Source: Thermoactinomyces daqus
GTDB lineage: Bacteria > Bacillota > Bacilli > Thermoactinomycetales > Thermoactinomycetaceae
DNA length: 64,000 nucleotides
Reading direction: 5' to 3'
Assembly: GCF_000763315.1 (NCBI RefSeq)
Contig: NZ_JPST01000014.1
Coordinates: forward strand, 1-64,000
The notes beneath the pieces are model-generated. The model was given only the letters and a program-made list of their open reading frames with translations, searched no databases and was not told the DNA's origin. The translations under genes were made by a program, and so were the position numbers. Shown in pieces: positions 1 through 8,379 of this stretch (its first letter is position 1; the number at the start of each line of letters is the position of its first letter).

Positions 1-15
1 TTCTTTGTCAACAAC

Positions 16-46
16 CTCAAAGACCCCAAAGGGTCTTGAGTTTTTT
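16..46 (+). terminator. Rho-independent terminator
   Basis: An 10-bp stem with one bulge (16-26 with 31-40), a four-base loop and six T residues at 41-46. The T run is on the plus strand, so it would end a plus-strand transcript coming from outside the window. Between it and the end of pilO (47-231) I see no convincing gene. Confidence 0.65.
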
Positions 47-231
47 GGAAAATTTTTTACACATAGAGGTGGAAGTTTTTCTGCAGCGGCCTTTGTGACG
101 TAGAAACCGGGAGCAAAGAAAAGCATCCATCCCCGTCGTCCACCGTGAAGTCTGAAGCACCGCAATCGGATCTTTTCTGATGCCGTCCAAGGCAATTTCT
201 TTGCTCTTGATGCAGGCCGTTTTCTTCTTGT

Positions 232-852
232 TTATTCCGGTTGATCCTGTGCCTGCACCTTGCCGGTATAGTAATAGACACCGGCATAAATCGTTCCCGT
301 TTCCGGCTTGGTCTCATCTGTATAGCGATAATCCCAGCTGACGACAGTGACGAGGCGTTCATTGTTGTAAAGGTTCTGCAATAGATCGGTAAACTGGCTT
401 CTCGTTGCCTTTACCTCCAGTTTCACCCAAATCGGCTTGAGATCGGGAGACTGAACCAGGTTCAGTTCCTTCGCCAGCTGCTCCGTACTGTACGAATCGT
501 CTGTTATGGTGTCAGCCCCGCTCTTCTGTACCCGGAGCGCTTCACTTATGTCGCCGACCAGCTCCAGATGCAGGGGGACGGCCCCGGCCTTGGTGATGTC
601 CTGCCCCAATTGCACCATGAATTCGGGGTGGTTCTCACCTGCCGGCACTTGTTTGCCCAGTTGCTCCCGTTCAAAATCGGAAAGTCCGAGCGGCAGAGAC
701 CAGGTGATGCTCATATATTTTTCATAGCGCTTCAGATTGGCATTCAGCGCCGTTTCTTCCTGCCGCAGCATCTCAAACTTCAGATAAACCGGCCTGATCT
801 CAAAATAATAGAGGATAAGCCACAGAATAAGTCCGATCGCGACCGCACTCAA
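232..852 (-). CDS. pilO: Type IV pilus assembly protein PilO-like
   Basis: Inner-membrane component of the type IV pilus or type II-like pseudopilus machine, which with PilM and PilN links the cytoplasmic motor to the pilus. The 206-residue product starts with one membrane helix (about residues 2-18, ending LYYFEIRPVY), then a coiled-coil segment (about 25-50) and a mixed periplasmic-type domain, the usual PilO layout and size. The start is TTG at 852, overlapping the pilN stop as TTGA; no better start lies in frame upstream and the Shine-Dalgarno is weak, which fits translational coupling. Assignment rests on topology and on position after pilM-pilN. Confidence 0.75.
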   Translation of the reverse strand: MSAVAIGLILWLILYYFEIRPVYLKFEMLRQEETALNANLKRYEKYMSITWSLPLGLSDFEREQLGKQVPAGENHPEFMVQLGQDITKAGAVPLHLELVGDISEALRVQKSGADTITDDSYSTEQLAKELNLVQSPDLKPIWVKLEVKATRSQFTDLLQNLYNNERLVTVVSWDYRYTDETKPETGTIYAGVYYYTGKVQAQDQPE

Positions 853-1508
853 AAGAGTTGTCCCTGACTTCCATCTCCTTGGGGAAACAGGCTTTCGAAT
901 GGCAGTTCCCCCCTTTGTTTCGCATTTTGCTCGTCTTCAGCTTCATCGGGATCTGTCTCTTTCAGATCAAAATGAAAGCGGACGATCACCCCATTTTTAT
1001 TGTCATTGGTCTTCACCGACAGATCCGTACAGGAATCGCCGATGCAATCAATCCATCCCTGTTGAACCTTGTCACGGTTCCCGTTTACCGTTTTATTGAC
1101 AAAATCGGATGCAACGGCTGCATCGGAAAACAAGCCCCAGCCATACAGCCGGTTGCCCACGCCGCTCAGTTCAAACAGTTTCGTCTGTGGCGGCAACGAG
1201 CCCATCAGCGCCTCGACTCCCTGCTGCCACTCAATGCGCTGCTGATCCGCTTTCCTTACCGTATCCCGGTAGGCAAACTCAGCGCCGTGTTCCTTGAAAA
1301 ACTTCTTTTCGGCCCGTTCCTTTTCCATCGCATCGTTTACCGTTTTCCGCTTGGACTCCACCCGCTGCTCCATTTGTTCCACTCTTTCCTTCAACTTGTC
1401 ATTCACCAGTTCGATGCCCGCCACTCCTGACACGAAAATGACAAGAATCAAAGAGAGCCATAGATAAAACCAGCGTTTAACCAGCGGTTGCCTTGGCAGA
1501 AAATTCAT
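849..1508 (-). CDS. pilN: Type IV pilus assembly protein PilN-like
   Basis: Bitopic membrane protein of the pilus alignment complex. The 219-residue product has a short cytoplasmic start (MNFLPRQPLVKRW, the N-terminal segment that binds PilM in this family), one membrane helix at about 12-31, a coiled coil (about 32-70) and a C-terminal globular domain. I start it at ATG 1508: GGGGAGG lies just upstream and the ATG overlaps the pilM stop (ATGA). A longer in-frame reading from 1574 has no ribosome binding site. It is the second gene of pilM-pilN-pilO, tightly coupled on both sides. Confidence 0.78.
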   Translation of the reverse strand: MNFLPRQPLVKRWFYLWLSLILVIFVSGVAGIELVNDKLKERVEQMEQRVESKRKTVNDAMEKERAEKKFFKEHGAEFAYRDTVRKADQQRIEWQQGVEALMGSLPPQTKLFELSGVGNRLYGWGLFSDAAVASDFVNKTVNGNRDKVQQGWIDCIGDSCTDLSVKTNDNKNGVIVRFHFDLKETDPDEAEDEQNAKQRGELPFESLFPQGDGSQGQLF

Positions 1509-2503
1509 GGTTGCAGCACCTCCCCCTCGCGCAAAACCAAGCCCAGCGGAACGGAAAGGGAGGTGCCGACCCAACGGGAGGCCTTTTCTCTCAAGCGTTC
1601 GGTCATGACCAATTCCGCGGGCGGGGCAACACTGACGGCTGCTTCAGTCTGTTGGTTCAGCCAATGTTCCAGCAGATACAGATCCAATCCTTCTCCTGTG
1701 AGAATCCACTGTGCTCCCGGCTTAAGAAAACGTCTTTTCCCTGTTTGATCCATCCACTCTGTCAACCGCGAAAAAAGCGCCCTCCCATAGCGCGCCACCT
1801 CCGATTCCTCCTGCAGAACCGGCTTTAACGGATCCGGATACGGACGGTCTGCCCCGTCGAGAAAGAAGGTAAGCGGCAAGTGAAACGGACGGATATCGGT
1901 GAATTTTCCATCGACAAAAAAACTGACTTCCACTTCCGTCTTGGAAATTTGCACAATCACCGTATGAGCCGAAGCGATCTCTCTGCTGGCATTGATCCAA
2001 CGAAATAGCGAAAAAGGAGACAGATCGATATGAGTCGGATCCAGACCGCAATAGCGAAGCACCCTGGTCAAGGTGTCGATATACGACTTGGAAATCAGGG
2101 CCAGCAAGATTTTCTGCTCGTCCCCATCGGCCCAGACATGATCGACCAGCTGGTAGTCAAACGCCGGATCGGGAAAAGGCAAATCCAACACAGAAAGCAG
2201 GTGCTCCTCAATCCACCTGCGGTATTTCCGCTTGGGCATCTCCGGGACGGTCACGTGTTTGAACACCACTTCATGACAACTGATCCCGACATGAACCCGC
2301 TCCGTATGCAATTCACGCCCCAGCAGCGCCTCCTGAATCGTCTGAACCAGCTCTTCCCGCTCCAAAAATGCCGCATCCTTGGACCAGATCCCCGGAAAGG
2401 GATGGACGACATACTGCTGAAGCGTGATTCCCCGACGATTCCTTTTCACTTCCGCCAGCTTGAAATAAGAGGGCGATAACTCTATGCCAATATGATAGGC
2501 CAT
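1505..2503 (-). CDS. pilM: Type IV pilus biogenesis ATPase-like protein PilM
   Basis: Actin-fold cytoplasmic protein that docks on the N-terminus of PilN. The 332-residue product opens with MAYHIGIELSPSYFKLAEVK, the phosphate-1 strand pattern of the FtsA/PilM fold, followed by the usual Asp-Pro-Ala-Phe-Asp-Tyr segment. Start ATG 2503 is set by AAAGGAGA at 2511-2518; the longer reading from 2560 lacks a ribosome binding site. It is the first gene of the operon inside the window, and no gene lies directly upstream. In Firmicutes such operons serve twitching, adhesion or DNA uptake; comF genes lie in the same window, but the role here is not decided by sequence. Confidence 0.82.
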   Translation of the reverse strand: MAYHIGIELSPSYFKLAEVKRNRRGITLQQYVVHPFPGIWSKDAAFLEREELVQTIQEALLGRELHTERVHVGISCHEVVFKHVTVPEMPKRKYRRWIEEHLLSVLDLPFPDPAFDYQLVDHVWADGDEQKILLALISKSYIDTLTRVLRYCGLDPTHIDLSPFSLFRWINASREIASAHTVIVQISKTEVEVSFFVDGKFTDIRPFHLPLTFFLDGADRPYPDPLKPVLQEESEVARYGRALFSRLTEWMDQTGKRRFLKPGAQWILTGEGLDLYLLEHWLNQQTEAAVSVAPPAELVMTERLREKASRWVGTSLSVPLGLVLREGEVLQP

Positions 2504-2776
2504 ACAAAAATCTCCTTTATTCCCTTTCGATCTTTTCCCGGATCGGAGAAAGCAACGCAAATCCTCTCTATTTATTTCACAACTTTATTCGTTCATCCCT
2601 CTATTTTTATATCATTATCACAGAAGTTTCCCATTTGTCCATGAGTTCACTGCATTTGAATAGTTGCTTCCGAAACTAACCGAATTCATTCCCGTTTTCG
2701 CAAACAATGGAATACATCCATGTCTTTTTGGCGCAACTGACCGGCCAGGAACGGGAATCAAAGGGGGCGCCCCCCC

Positions 2777-2923
2777 ACCGAGCGGGCCTGTGAGTTTTTG
2801 CAAGAGCATGGGTTTAAAGTGAAAAACATGGTTGGTGGGATGCTCGCGCTGCCCTTCTTAAATGCCTGGGTAAGATCGGTGTTAATAAAGAAATTTCAAT
2901 TTATTGTCTTTAACAAATCTTAA
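2777..2923 (+). pseudogene. Rhodanese-domain C-terminal remnant
   Basis: In this frame the DNA reads TERACEFLQEHGFKVKNMVGG and then MLA, which matches the end of the rhodanese fold (the helix after the active-site loop, then the Gly-Gly-Met turn). The CR-G-R active-site loop and everything before it are missing, and the reading runs on into unrelated sequence to the stop at 2921. There is no start codon or ribosome binding site. It is a relic next to two other truncated genes. Basis: family pattern recognition; a protein search would settle it. Confidence 0.5.
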
Positions 2924-2987
2924 CATTCATTGTATAACATGTGATCGGGTGTTGCTCTACAAGGAATCTTCCTTTTCACACGAATCT

Positions 2988-3015
2988 TTGGAATTTGGAG
3001 GCCACCTGATATAAT
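2988..3015 (+). promoter_or_regulatory. Sigma-A-type promoter of a truncated gene
   Basis: TTGGAA at 2988-2993 and a perfect TATAAT at 3010-3015, 16 bp apart, point at the truncated methyltransferase reading frame that begins at 3050. The promoter looks intact although the gene behind it is not. Confidence 0.55.
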
Positions 3016-3049
3016 CAATGTTAATTCAGATATTCAAAGAGAGGCTAGC

Positions 3050-3130
3050 ATGTCTGAACGTCGTTTTGATCCAGCCAAGATAGATAAATTGGACAATCCC
3101 GAACGCAGAAAGGCACTCCCCCTACAAGTA
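3050..3130 (+). pseudogene. N-terminal stub of a class I SAM-dependent methyltransferase
   Basis: ATG 3050 follows AAAGAGAGG and reads MSERRFDPAKIDKLDNPERR then KALP, which I recognise as the conserved start of a family of small bacterial UbiE-like methyltransferases. Homology stops after about 24 codons, where the sequence runs directly into the end of the gerAB fragment on the opposite strand. The SAM-binding domain is absent. The break point marks a deletion or rearrangement between two genes. Confidence 0.5.
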
Positions 3131-3133
3131 CCT

Positions 3134-3712
3134 CTACAAATCCTGAGCTGCATAAATCATCCCTTTCAGCAATGGTTCCAAGCCATTTTGTAAAATGGGA
3201 AATAAGAAGGCGTAATCTTTTCGCGGCATATTCCCCAACATCACTAAATGACCCAAAAGAACCACCACCGGAAGTAAAATGCCGTTTGTAATGGCAATGG
3301 CTTCTATTCCGGCATAGGCTCCAAAAAAACAAAGAGCGATGATCGACAGTGCAATGACAAAATTGGGGGTGCTGATTAAATAGGATGCATTTGTCCAATT
3401 AGACGTATCCTTCAGCGTGACGAAAACGCCAATAAACAAATCCGCACAAATGAGTAGGATCACAACCACGGCAGGGAGTTTACCAACGTGTTTCGATATC
3501 CAAAATACAAGATTGGCCTGCTTGGTTCGTTTCATAATGACCAACCAAATGAGAACAACTGCACCTGCCAGTAGGACAGCAACCCAGGAATCACGCCCCG
3601 CGGATTCCAATAAAGCAGGGGTAATGATCACATGGGTCTGGATTCCCACGGCTGTTATGATTAACATGGTTAGTTGCAAAACATTGATCGAGGCAGATGT
3701 TGTTTTCATCAT
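3134..3712 (-). pseudogene. gerAB: Truncated spore germination permease GerAB
   Basis: GerAB-type proteins are APC-superfamily membrane subunits of germinant receptors, normally about 360 residues with ten membrane helices. This reading frame has only 192 residues, with about five to six helices, starting MMKTTSASINVLQLTMLIIT, and ends at the junction with the methyltransferase stub. AAAGGAGG lies upstream of the tandem ATG codons (3712 and 3709). No gerAA or gerAC partner is next to it. The front half of the family is present and the back half is lost, so a functional receptor subunit is unlikely. Confidence 0.72.
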
Positions 3713-3859
3713 AAACCTCCTTTCTATTTAAGATGCTAAAAAGTATATTTGTATATGCATGTAGCGAAGCAGCGAAGGTGAAACAGATCCATGTAAAAAG
3801 CCATGAGTTACCATCCCACGGCCCCAAGGATTTTTCCTGCGGTTATGAAAAATGTTGGT

Positions 3860-4000
3860 TTACTTCGGATGGTTTTCAAAAAAGCCCCACATGATCGAAC
3901 TGGCTTTAAAGTCCTTTGGGATCGGTGTAAGAACCTGCTGTGCTGCCAGCCGACCACACCTCATTCCGTCTACCATTACTGCCATGACAGCATTTCCACT
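3860..4000 (-). pseudogene. C-terminal remnant of an unidentified protein
   Basis: The open frame reads SGNAVMAVMVDGMRCGRLAA and about 26 more residues to a stop at 3860. It has no start codon; a stop lies directly upstream at 4001. The Val-Met-Val-Asp-Gly-Met-x-x-Gly-x-x-Ala-Ala pattern recalls the last FAD-contacting helix of some flavin oxidoreductases, but I cannot name the family. It lies between the gerAB fragment and the P450 gene and adds to the run of broken genes here. Confidence 0.3.
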
Positions 4001-4059
4001 TTAATCCTTAAAGGGGTCTCGACATTGGCGTTTTTTTGTATTGGAGCAGCATTTTCTCC

Positions 4060-5403
4060 TTATCGCTGTTTGACCACCATGCGAATGCCTTTTTTCGGAC
4101 GGAGCGTGACCAGAGGCTCCGGCTCGACGGACGGATGGTTCGGAGCGAGCTCCAACTTGTAGCGCTGCCCGATCGTCGCCAAAAGTAGCACCGCTTCCAT
4201 CAGCGCGAAGTTGTTGCCGATGCAGATACGGGGCCCGCCGCCGAAAGGAAAGTAGGCGAACTGCGGTATGCGTTTTAAGATGTCGCCTTCAAAACGCTCG
4301 GGGAAAAATCGGTCCGGATTCTCAAAGTACTCTTCCTTGCGGTGCATGACGTACTGGCTCATCATCAGCGTCTCACCTGGTTCGAAGCAGTATTCTCCAA
4401 TCTGCACTGGCTCCACCGCCTCGCGGCTAATTGACCAGGCGGGCGGATAGAGACGCATCGCCTCCCAGAGAATGTTGTTTGTGTAGGTCAGACTCGGGAT
4501 GTCATCAACGGTCGGAAGTCGACCCTCGAGCACGTTGTCCAGTTCGTCCCAAAAGCGCCGCTCCACTTCCGGATGCTGCGACAGCAGATACCAAGTCCAC
4601 GACAGAGTGTTAGCCGTCGTCTCGTGTCCAGCGATAAAGATTGTCATCACCTGGTCCCGCACCTCCTGATCAGTCATGCCGGTTCCGTTCATCTCGTCGC
4701 GAGCGGCAAGGAGCATTGATAGCAGATCGCCCCGTTCCGGTTCGCTCTGACTGCGACGTTCTTCGATGATGTGGTAAATTGTCTTGTCAAGCACCTCGAT
4801 CGCATGTTGAAATTCCCGGTTGCTCTTGGTCGGTACAGCCAGTGGAATGTCGATGAATGAACTGGCCCTGCGGCTGACGTAATGCATACCGACGTCGATA
4901 GCGTGACCGATGTCGTGAACGTCTTGTCGAACATCGATGCCAAACATTGTATCCGTGATGATCGCCAGCGTCAGTTCCATCATGTCCTGGGTGATCAGTC
5001 TCTCCTCGCGGTCCTGCCACCCATCGATCAGGTTTTTGGCGAACTCCACCATCCTGTCGCCGTAGGCGGCAATGCGCTGCTTGTGAAACACTGGCTGGAT
5101 AAGCCGGCGTTGGCGCAAGTGCTTCTTGCCTTCGCTGGTCAGCAGCCCTTCTCCAATCACGGCTTTGGCTGTTCTTAAGCCCTTTGCTTTGTGGAAGCTG
5201 GATTGTTTCGTCACCAGCACTTCCTTTATATATTCGGGATTGCTGATCAGATAGATGTGACGCTGCGGTCCGAAGCGGATGTGAACCACGTCTCCATGTT
5301 CTTTCGCCGCCTTTTGCAAAAATCCGAGCGGATCCTTACGGAAAGCGAATAGATTGCCTGAGATCGGCAACCCTCTCGGACCTGTAGTGATATTGTTTGT
5401 CAT
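4060..5403 (-). CDS. Cytochrome P450
   Basis: Haem-thiolate monooxygenase of 447 residues, the normal length. Visible hallmarks: I-helix oxygen-activation motif AGHETT at 258-263, the K-helix E-x-x-R (Glu314-Arg317), and the haem loop FGGGPRICIG at 387-396 with Cys394 as the axial ligand. There is no membrane anchor and no fused reductase, so it is a soluble class that needs separate redox partners; none is adjacent. GAGGTG lies before ATG 5403. It stands alone among truncated genes. Substrate cannot be read from sequence; fatty acids or secondary metabolites are typical for this type. Confidence 0.93.
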   Translation of the reverse strand: MTNNITTGPRGLPISGNLFAFRKDPLGFLQKAAKEHGDVVHIRFGPQRHIYLISNPEYIKEVLVTKQSSFHKAKGLRTAKAVIGEGLLTSEGKKHLRQRRLIQPVFHKQRIAAYGDRMVEFAKNLIDGWQDREERLITQDMMELTLAIITDTMFGIDVRQDVHDIGHAIDVGMHYVSRRASSFIDIPLAVPTKSNREFQHAIEVLDKTIYHIIEERRSQSEPERGDLLSMLLAARDEMNGTGMTDQEVRDQVMTIFIAGHETTANTLSWTWYLLSQHPEVERRFWDELDNVLEGRLPTVDDIPSLTYTNNILWEAMRLYPPAWSISREAVEPVQIGEYCFEPGETLMMSQYVMHRKEEYFENPDRFFPERFEGDILKRIPQFAYFPFGGGPRICIGNNFALMEAVLLLATIGQRYKLELAPNHPSVEPEPLVTLRPKKGIRMVVKQR

Positions 5404-5737
5404 CGTTTCACCTCGTCGCGTAGTGTTTTGTTTGTAGTATTACCGTTTTTCGCAGTTTCATACAATAAGAAAGGCTTCTTGAGGCCCGATCTTGCTGATA
5501 AACCTAGTGCTGAACATCGATTTAGCACTAGAAGTCGGGAATTCTTGAAAAAGTCGAATGCTGATGAACAGGATGAAAATCATGAATACACCCTGGGGGT
5601 AGAGATACAGAGCGGCGATTTTGGTTTGGCTGTAGTAGCATGTGGACTTGGATAAACGGTTAGCGATATAGGAGTAAGAGTTCTTTTAATTATAGGCTGG
5701 GAGTACTCAAAAAATTAAGTCAAGGATGGGAAATGTA
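5404..5737. other. Intergenic region between P450 and acetyltransferase genes
   Basis: Divergent intergenic region of 334 bp. It holds the inverted repeat at 5504-5531. On the minus strand a short stretch around 5466-5640 reads as one hydrophobic helix plus a basic tail without a start codon, possibly another membrane-protein relic; support is weak. Confidence 0.4.
5504..5531. repeat. Perfect 8-bp inverted repeat (possible operator)
   Basis: CTAGTGCT at 5504-5511 and AGCACTAG at 5524-5531 separated by 12 bp, with no T run. It lies about 100 bp upstream of the P450 start, so a regulator site for that gene is conceivable. Confidence 0.4.
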
Positions 5738-6202
5738 ATGAAAATTCGTCCTTTGCACAACTATGAAAATCCTCCTTTGGATTTGCTCTTACTTGCTGAT
5801 CCTTCTTTAGAAGTTGTAAATAGCTATATTAGTCGAGGGCATTGTTTCGTCGCAGAAAGAGACAGACAAATCATCGGAGTATATGTGTTAATAGACACTC
5901 GACCTCAAACTGTGGAGCTTGTTAATATTGCTGTTTTAGCGCAGGAGCAAGGAAAGGGTATTGGAAAAAAGTTAGTTTTACATGCTATTGAAACAGCTCA
6001 ATCAATGGGATATAAAACGATAGAAATCGGGACTGGTAATTCTAGTATTTCTCAATTAGCCCTATATCAGAAATGTGGCTTTCGTATTATTGGTATAGAT
6101 AGAGACTTTTTCATCAATCATTACCAAGATGCGATTTATGAAAATGGAATTCAGTGTCGAGATATGATCCGTCTCTCAAAGAATCTGTCTGAAGAAGGAT
6201 AA
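5738..6202 (+). CDS. GNAT family N-acetyltransferase
   Basis: Acetyl-CoA-dependent acyltransferase of 154 residues. Motif [12 protein letters not shown] (about residues 83-93), forms the pyrophosphate-binding loop, followed by motif B with [16 protein letters not shown] start at ATG 5738 because AAGGA at 5722-5726 is correctly spaced from it and too close to the ATG at 5726. The gene is clearly richer in A+T than the core genes further right, as are the next two, which suggests acquisition. Substrate unknown. Confidence 0.85.
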   Translation: MKIRPLHNYENPPLDLLLLADPSLEVVNSYISRGHCFVAERDRQIIGVYVLIDTRPQTVELVNIAVLAQEQGKGIGKKLVLHAIETAQSMGYKTIEIGTGNSSISQLALYQKCGFRIIGIDRDFFINHYQDAIYENGIQCRDMIRLSKNLSEEG

Positions 6203-6225
6203 ACATTAAAAGGGTGGGAGGGAAT

Positions 6226-6655
6226 ATGATAATACAACGGACACCACCTAAAAAGAAGGCCCGGGAGCTGGCTAAGTACCTTCGCGAAGAGCGGCCAGAT
6301 TACAATTACCTAAAGAGTGTATTCCGTCACTTACGTGCCGAGTTGGAAGTTGAAATGCCAAAAACAAATAAGAAATTGCCATATGTGCCTACAGAGGATG
6401 AAATTAAGCGCTTTTATGAAGCCGTTTGGAAGGCAAAGAATTTCCAAGACATGATGATCATAAAGACTCTACTTTATACGGGTGTTCGCGAGTTAAGTCC
6501 GTATAATTGTCACATAATTTTGGACTTGATCTGTTCGCGTGAGCGAACTTACTAATATCAAGTTAAGCGATGTTGATTTCCACCGTTGCCAGATCCGAGT
6601 GAATCAGGGTAAAGGCAAGAAGGACCGAATTCCAGCGAAATCGATGCAGCCATGA
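6226..6655 (+). pseudogene. Tyrosine recombinase (phage integrase family), interrupted
   Basis: The first part gives a SAM-like core-binding domain and enters the catalytic domain at TLLYTGVR (about codons 80-90), where Arg I sits. There a 49-bp insertion (6491-6539) shifts the frame; removing it restores [18 protein letters not shown] and then RVNQGKGKKDRI. The gene then stops at 6653, so the catalytic His-x-x-Arg and Tyr are missing as well. Start ATG 6226 follows GGGAGGG. It is inactive twice over: by the insertion and by loss of its 3' half. Confidence 0.8.
6483..6539. mobile_element. 41-bp insertion with 8-bp target duplication in the recombinase gene
   Basis: TGTTCGCG occurs at 6483-6490 and 6532-6539. 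The 41 bp between them start AGTTAAGTCC and end GGACTTGATC, imperfect inverted ends sharing AAGTCC/GGACTT. The arrangement looks like the two fused ends of an insertion element that has lost its middle, with an 8-bp target-site duplication. Confidence 0.5.
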
Positions 6656-7226
6656 TCAATTCATTGGTGTCCATCTGCGTAACTGTGCCGATTACGCTGT
6701 TAACGGGAGCCGGCACGATCTTGGTTACGGTTTATTTCAATTTGCAGACGCAGAAGATTGCGGTGCAATCTCAGCGATCAGCGCTAAGGGATAAGATATT
6801 GGAGAAAAGGTTGGAATATATCCTGAAATTCAAAGAAAGTTATGGGAAATTATAGAATGCAGGAGGAATTACGGTTTAATATCTGATGAAGCTATCGCTC
6901 TTCGGGCTAAAGAATTAGTTATTAAAGTTGACGATTATAGAGAAAAACACGAGGTATTTCTTTCGTCAGAGCTAAATAAGCAAATATTCGGTCTTAATTT
7001 ACATATTTCGTTTATTTCATTAGGAAACTATGAGATTATGGATCTATTTAATCATTGCCTCCGAATCATCAATTTAATCAAACAAGAGTTAAACTTAGAA
7101 GCAGTTGATGAGGAGGCCTTTGCGGTCTTTTTTTATTCAATTCCCAATTTGGTCAAATGGCTTAGTTCGAAATCAGTTGGACGGTCATACGATATCATCG
7201 TGCAACCGTACTTAAAAAAGGAGTGA
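6652..7226 (+). pseudogene. Frameshifted N-terminally anchored membrane protein of unknown function
   Basis: Two reading frames join into one protein-like sequence. The first (6652-6855) gives a membrane helix (about residues 2-28) followed by a coiled coil, SQRSALRDKILEKRLEYILK. The second frame, readable from about 6840 to the stop at 7224, continues with a helical domain ending SYDIIVQPYLKKE. A shift of one base in 6800-6850 would fuse them to about 190 residues. The upstream end abuts the recombinase remnant and no ribosome binding site is seen there. I do not recognise the family; Bacillus proteins with this anchor-plus-helical design are often uncharacterised. Confidence 0.55.
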
Positions 7227-7231
7227 ATTGT

Positions 7232-7507
7232 ATGGAACACGTAAGGCCTCCGATGTATCCGATGCCAATGTACCCAATGCCTCCCATGTATCCGATGCCT
7301 CACTATCCCAGACATCATCATCACCATCACTATCATAAATTGTACAAAGCGTACTGTCACAGCAAAAAAGCCACGAAGATACTAAAACATATTCTTTGTC
7401 ATAGATGGCATCACTGGCATGATTCCTCCAGCAGTTCTCATTGGCACGATAGCAGTTCCTCCTCCAGTTCTCATTGGCGGGACAGTAGTTCCTCTAGTAG
7501 TTCCTGA
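7232..7507 (+). CDS. His/Ser-rich coat-like protein with MYPMP repeats
   Basis: A 91-residue low-complexity protein. Residues about 5-30 repeat Met-Tyr-Pro-Met-Pro, followed by a six-His run, a basic Tyr/Lys/Cys segment, and a C-terminus of Trp-His-Asp blocks separated by runs of serine. GGAG at 7220-7223 is 8 bp from ATG 7232, so this start is preferred over GTG 7223. Composition resembles spore-coat or exosporium proteins and metal-binding peptides; function is inferred from composition and neighbours only. Confidence 0.6.
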   Translation: MEHVRPPMYPMPMYPMPPMYPMPHYPRHHHHHHYHKLYKAYCHSKKATKILKHILCHRWHHWHDSSSSSHWHDSSSSSSSHWRDSSSSSSS

Positions 7508-7550
7508 TCGAAAGCATCGAATGGAAAATGGCAAAAAGGAAGTGAGAAAA

Positions 7551-7748
7551 ATGGATTTTGGTTATCCCTATGATTATCCGTACACGATTTCAGTTCGTCG
7601 GGAAGAACAAAGACATCCTGGAGCTATGCAGGAGATCATAACCAAACATATGAGCATAGCAGAAGACATCCAACGAAGGATATCCAGTATTGACGACAGG
7701 TTTGAACGAATCGAAAAAATGATCCAAGAAAGAATGAGACGAGGTTAG
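7551..7748 (+). CDS. Small protein with C-terminal coiled coil, unknown function
   Basis: A 65-residue protein starting MDFGYPYDYPYTISVRREEQ; the Tyr/Pro-rich head echoes the MYPMP repeats of the preceding gene, and the tail (about 25-63) is a heptad-like amphipathic helix. The start at 7551 is set by AAAGGAAGTGAG; the longer frame overlaps the previous gene. The two genes probably share a transcript, and a hairpin follows at 7767. A structural spore-surface role is plausible but unproven. Confidence 0.5.
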   Translation: MDFGYPYDYPYTISVRREEQRHPGAMQEIITKHMSIAEDIQRRISSIDDRFERIEKMIQERMRRG

Positions 7749-7766
7749 CTTTGATTCGTCAAGGTA

Positions 7767-7804
7767 TCCGCGTCCGCCGGTGCTACGAGAATGGCGGATG
7801 CGGA
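7767..7804 (+). terminator. Hairpin after the small His/Ser-rich gene pair
   Basis: Twelve-base arms (7767-7778 and 7793-7804, one G-T pair) with a 14-base loop. The T run after it is short, so termination efficiency is uncertain. Confidence 0.5.
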
Positions 7805-7912
7805 CTTTAACGGTGCTTACATGCATGTTAAAACAAGTTTGCCAATGAGGCTCCAGTAAAGTTGGTTGTTTCTAATTCTTCACGGTAAGGTGACTCATTC
7901 CTCCATTTCCAT

Positions 7913-8053
7913 TTAGAACCCAAATCCTCCGCCGACAAAGACGAAGATGGTAGCAATCACAAGAAGGAAAATCAAAAGTCTTCTCCACCCGAAGCCAAAA
8001 CCGAAACAGCTACCTCCGAAACCGCCGAAACCACCAAAACAACTAAATCCCAT
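7913..8053 (-). CDS. 46-residue Gly-rich membrane peptide (YjcZ/SscA-like style)
   Basis: On the minus strand ATG 8053, preceded by GGGAGG with good spacing, opens a 46-residue frame. Residues 1-24 are almost only Gly, Phe and Cys (GFSCFGGFGGFGG), residues 27-40 form one hydrophobic helix (LLIFLLVIATIFVF), and it ends VGGGFGF. This is the build of the short sporulation-associated peptides of Bacillales (YjcZ, SscA). No close family can be proven by eye. It lies between two other small coat-like genes. Confidence 0.6.
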   Translation of the reverse strand: MGFSCFGGFGGFGGSCFGFGFGWRRLLIFLLVIATIFVFVGGGFGF

Positions 8054-8220
8054 TTATCTGCCTCCCTGTTTCAAATTCGGTATATCGTATTCGCGGATGA
8101 AGAAAGGGAAAGTGCTTTTATCCTATATCCATTGATTTTTGGACCAATATCTTCTTAGACCGCCTTTCCATCCCACGAATAACGTCTGCTCTCCGGGTGA
8201 TTCTTTTGTTTATTGACAAC

Positions 8221-8245
8221 AAAAAAGCCATCCTTTTGGACGGCT
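8221..8245 (-). terminator. Terminator-like hairpin, minus strand
   Basis: Arms 8226-8233 and 8238-8245 with one G-T pair and a four-base loop; on the minus strand six T residues follow. No minus-strand gene is seen upstream of it before 8760, where the 121-residue gene next to the ligase ends, so it may be the terminator of that operon or a relic. Confidence 0.5.
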
Positions 8246-8379
8246 GATGGGCTGGCTATCATGGGGTTCCATTAAAGATACGTCGTATCACCGTATACGG
8301 TCTCTTTCCCCTGTATACTGATAATCTAGTTCATCATATGATGATTTCCCTTTGGGTGTGACAGAATGCTGACACCCAG

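Noticed and set aside
57-362. 101-residue minus-strand frame overlapping the end of pilO
   Set aside because: It overlaps pilO in another frame, has no ribosome binding site and shows no domain-like pattern; pilO explains the region better.
858-1430. 190-residue plus-strand frame opposite pilN
   Set aside because: Shadow of pilN: hydrophobic and Leu/Phe-rich only because the opposite strand encodes a coiled coil; no start signals.
7320-7506. Possible CRISPR-like or tandem repeat from the TGGCAC/TCCTCC pattern
   Set aside because: The repetition follows the codons of Trp-His-Asp and Ser blocks in a translated gene; unit lengths differ and no spacers exist.
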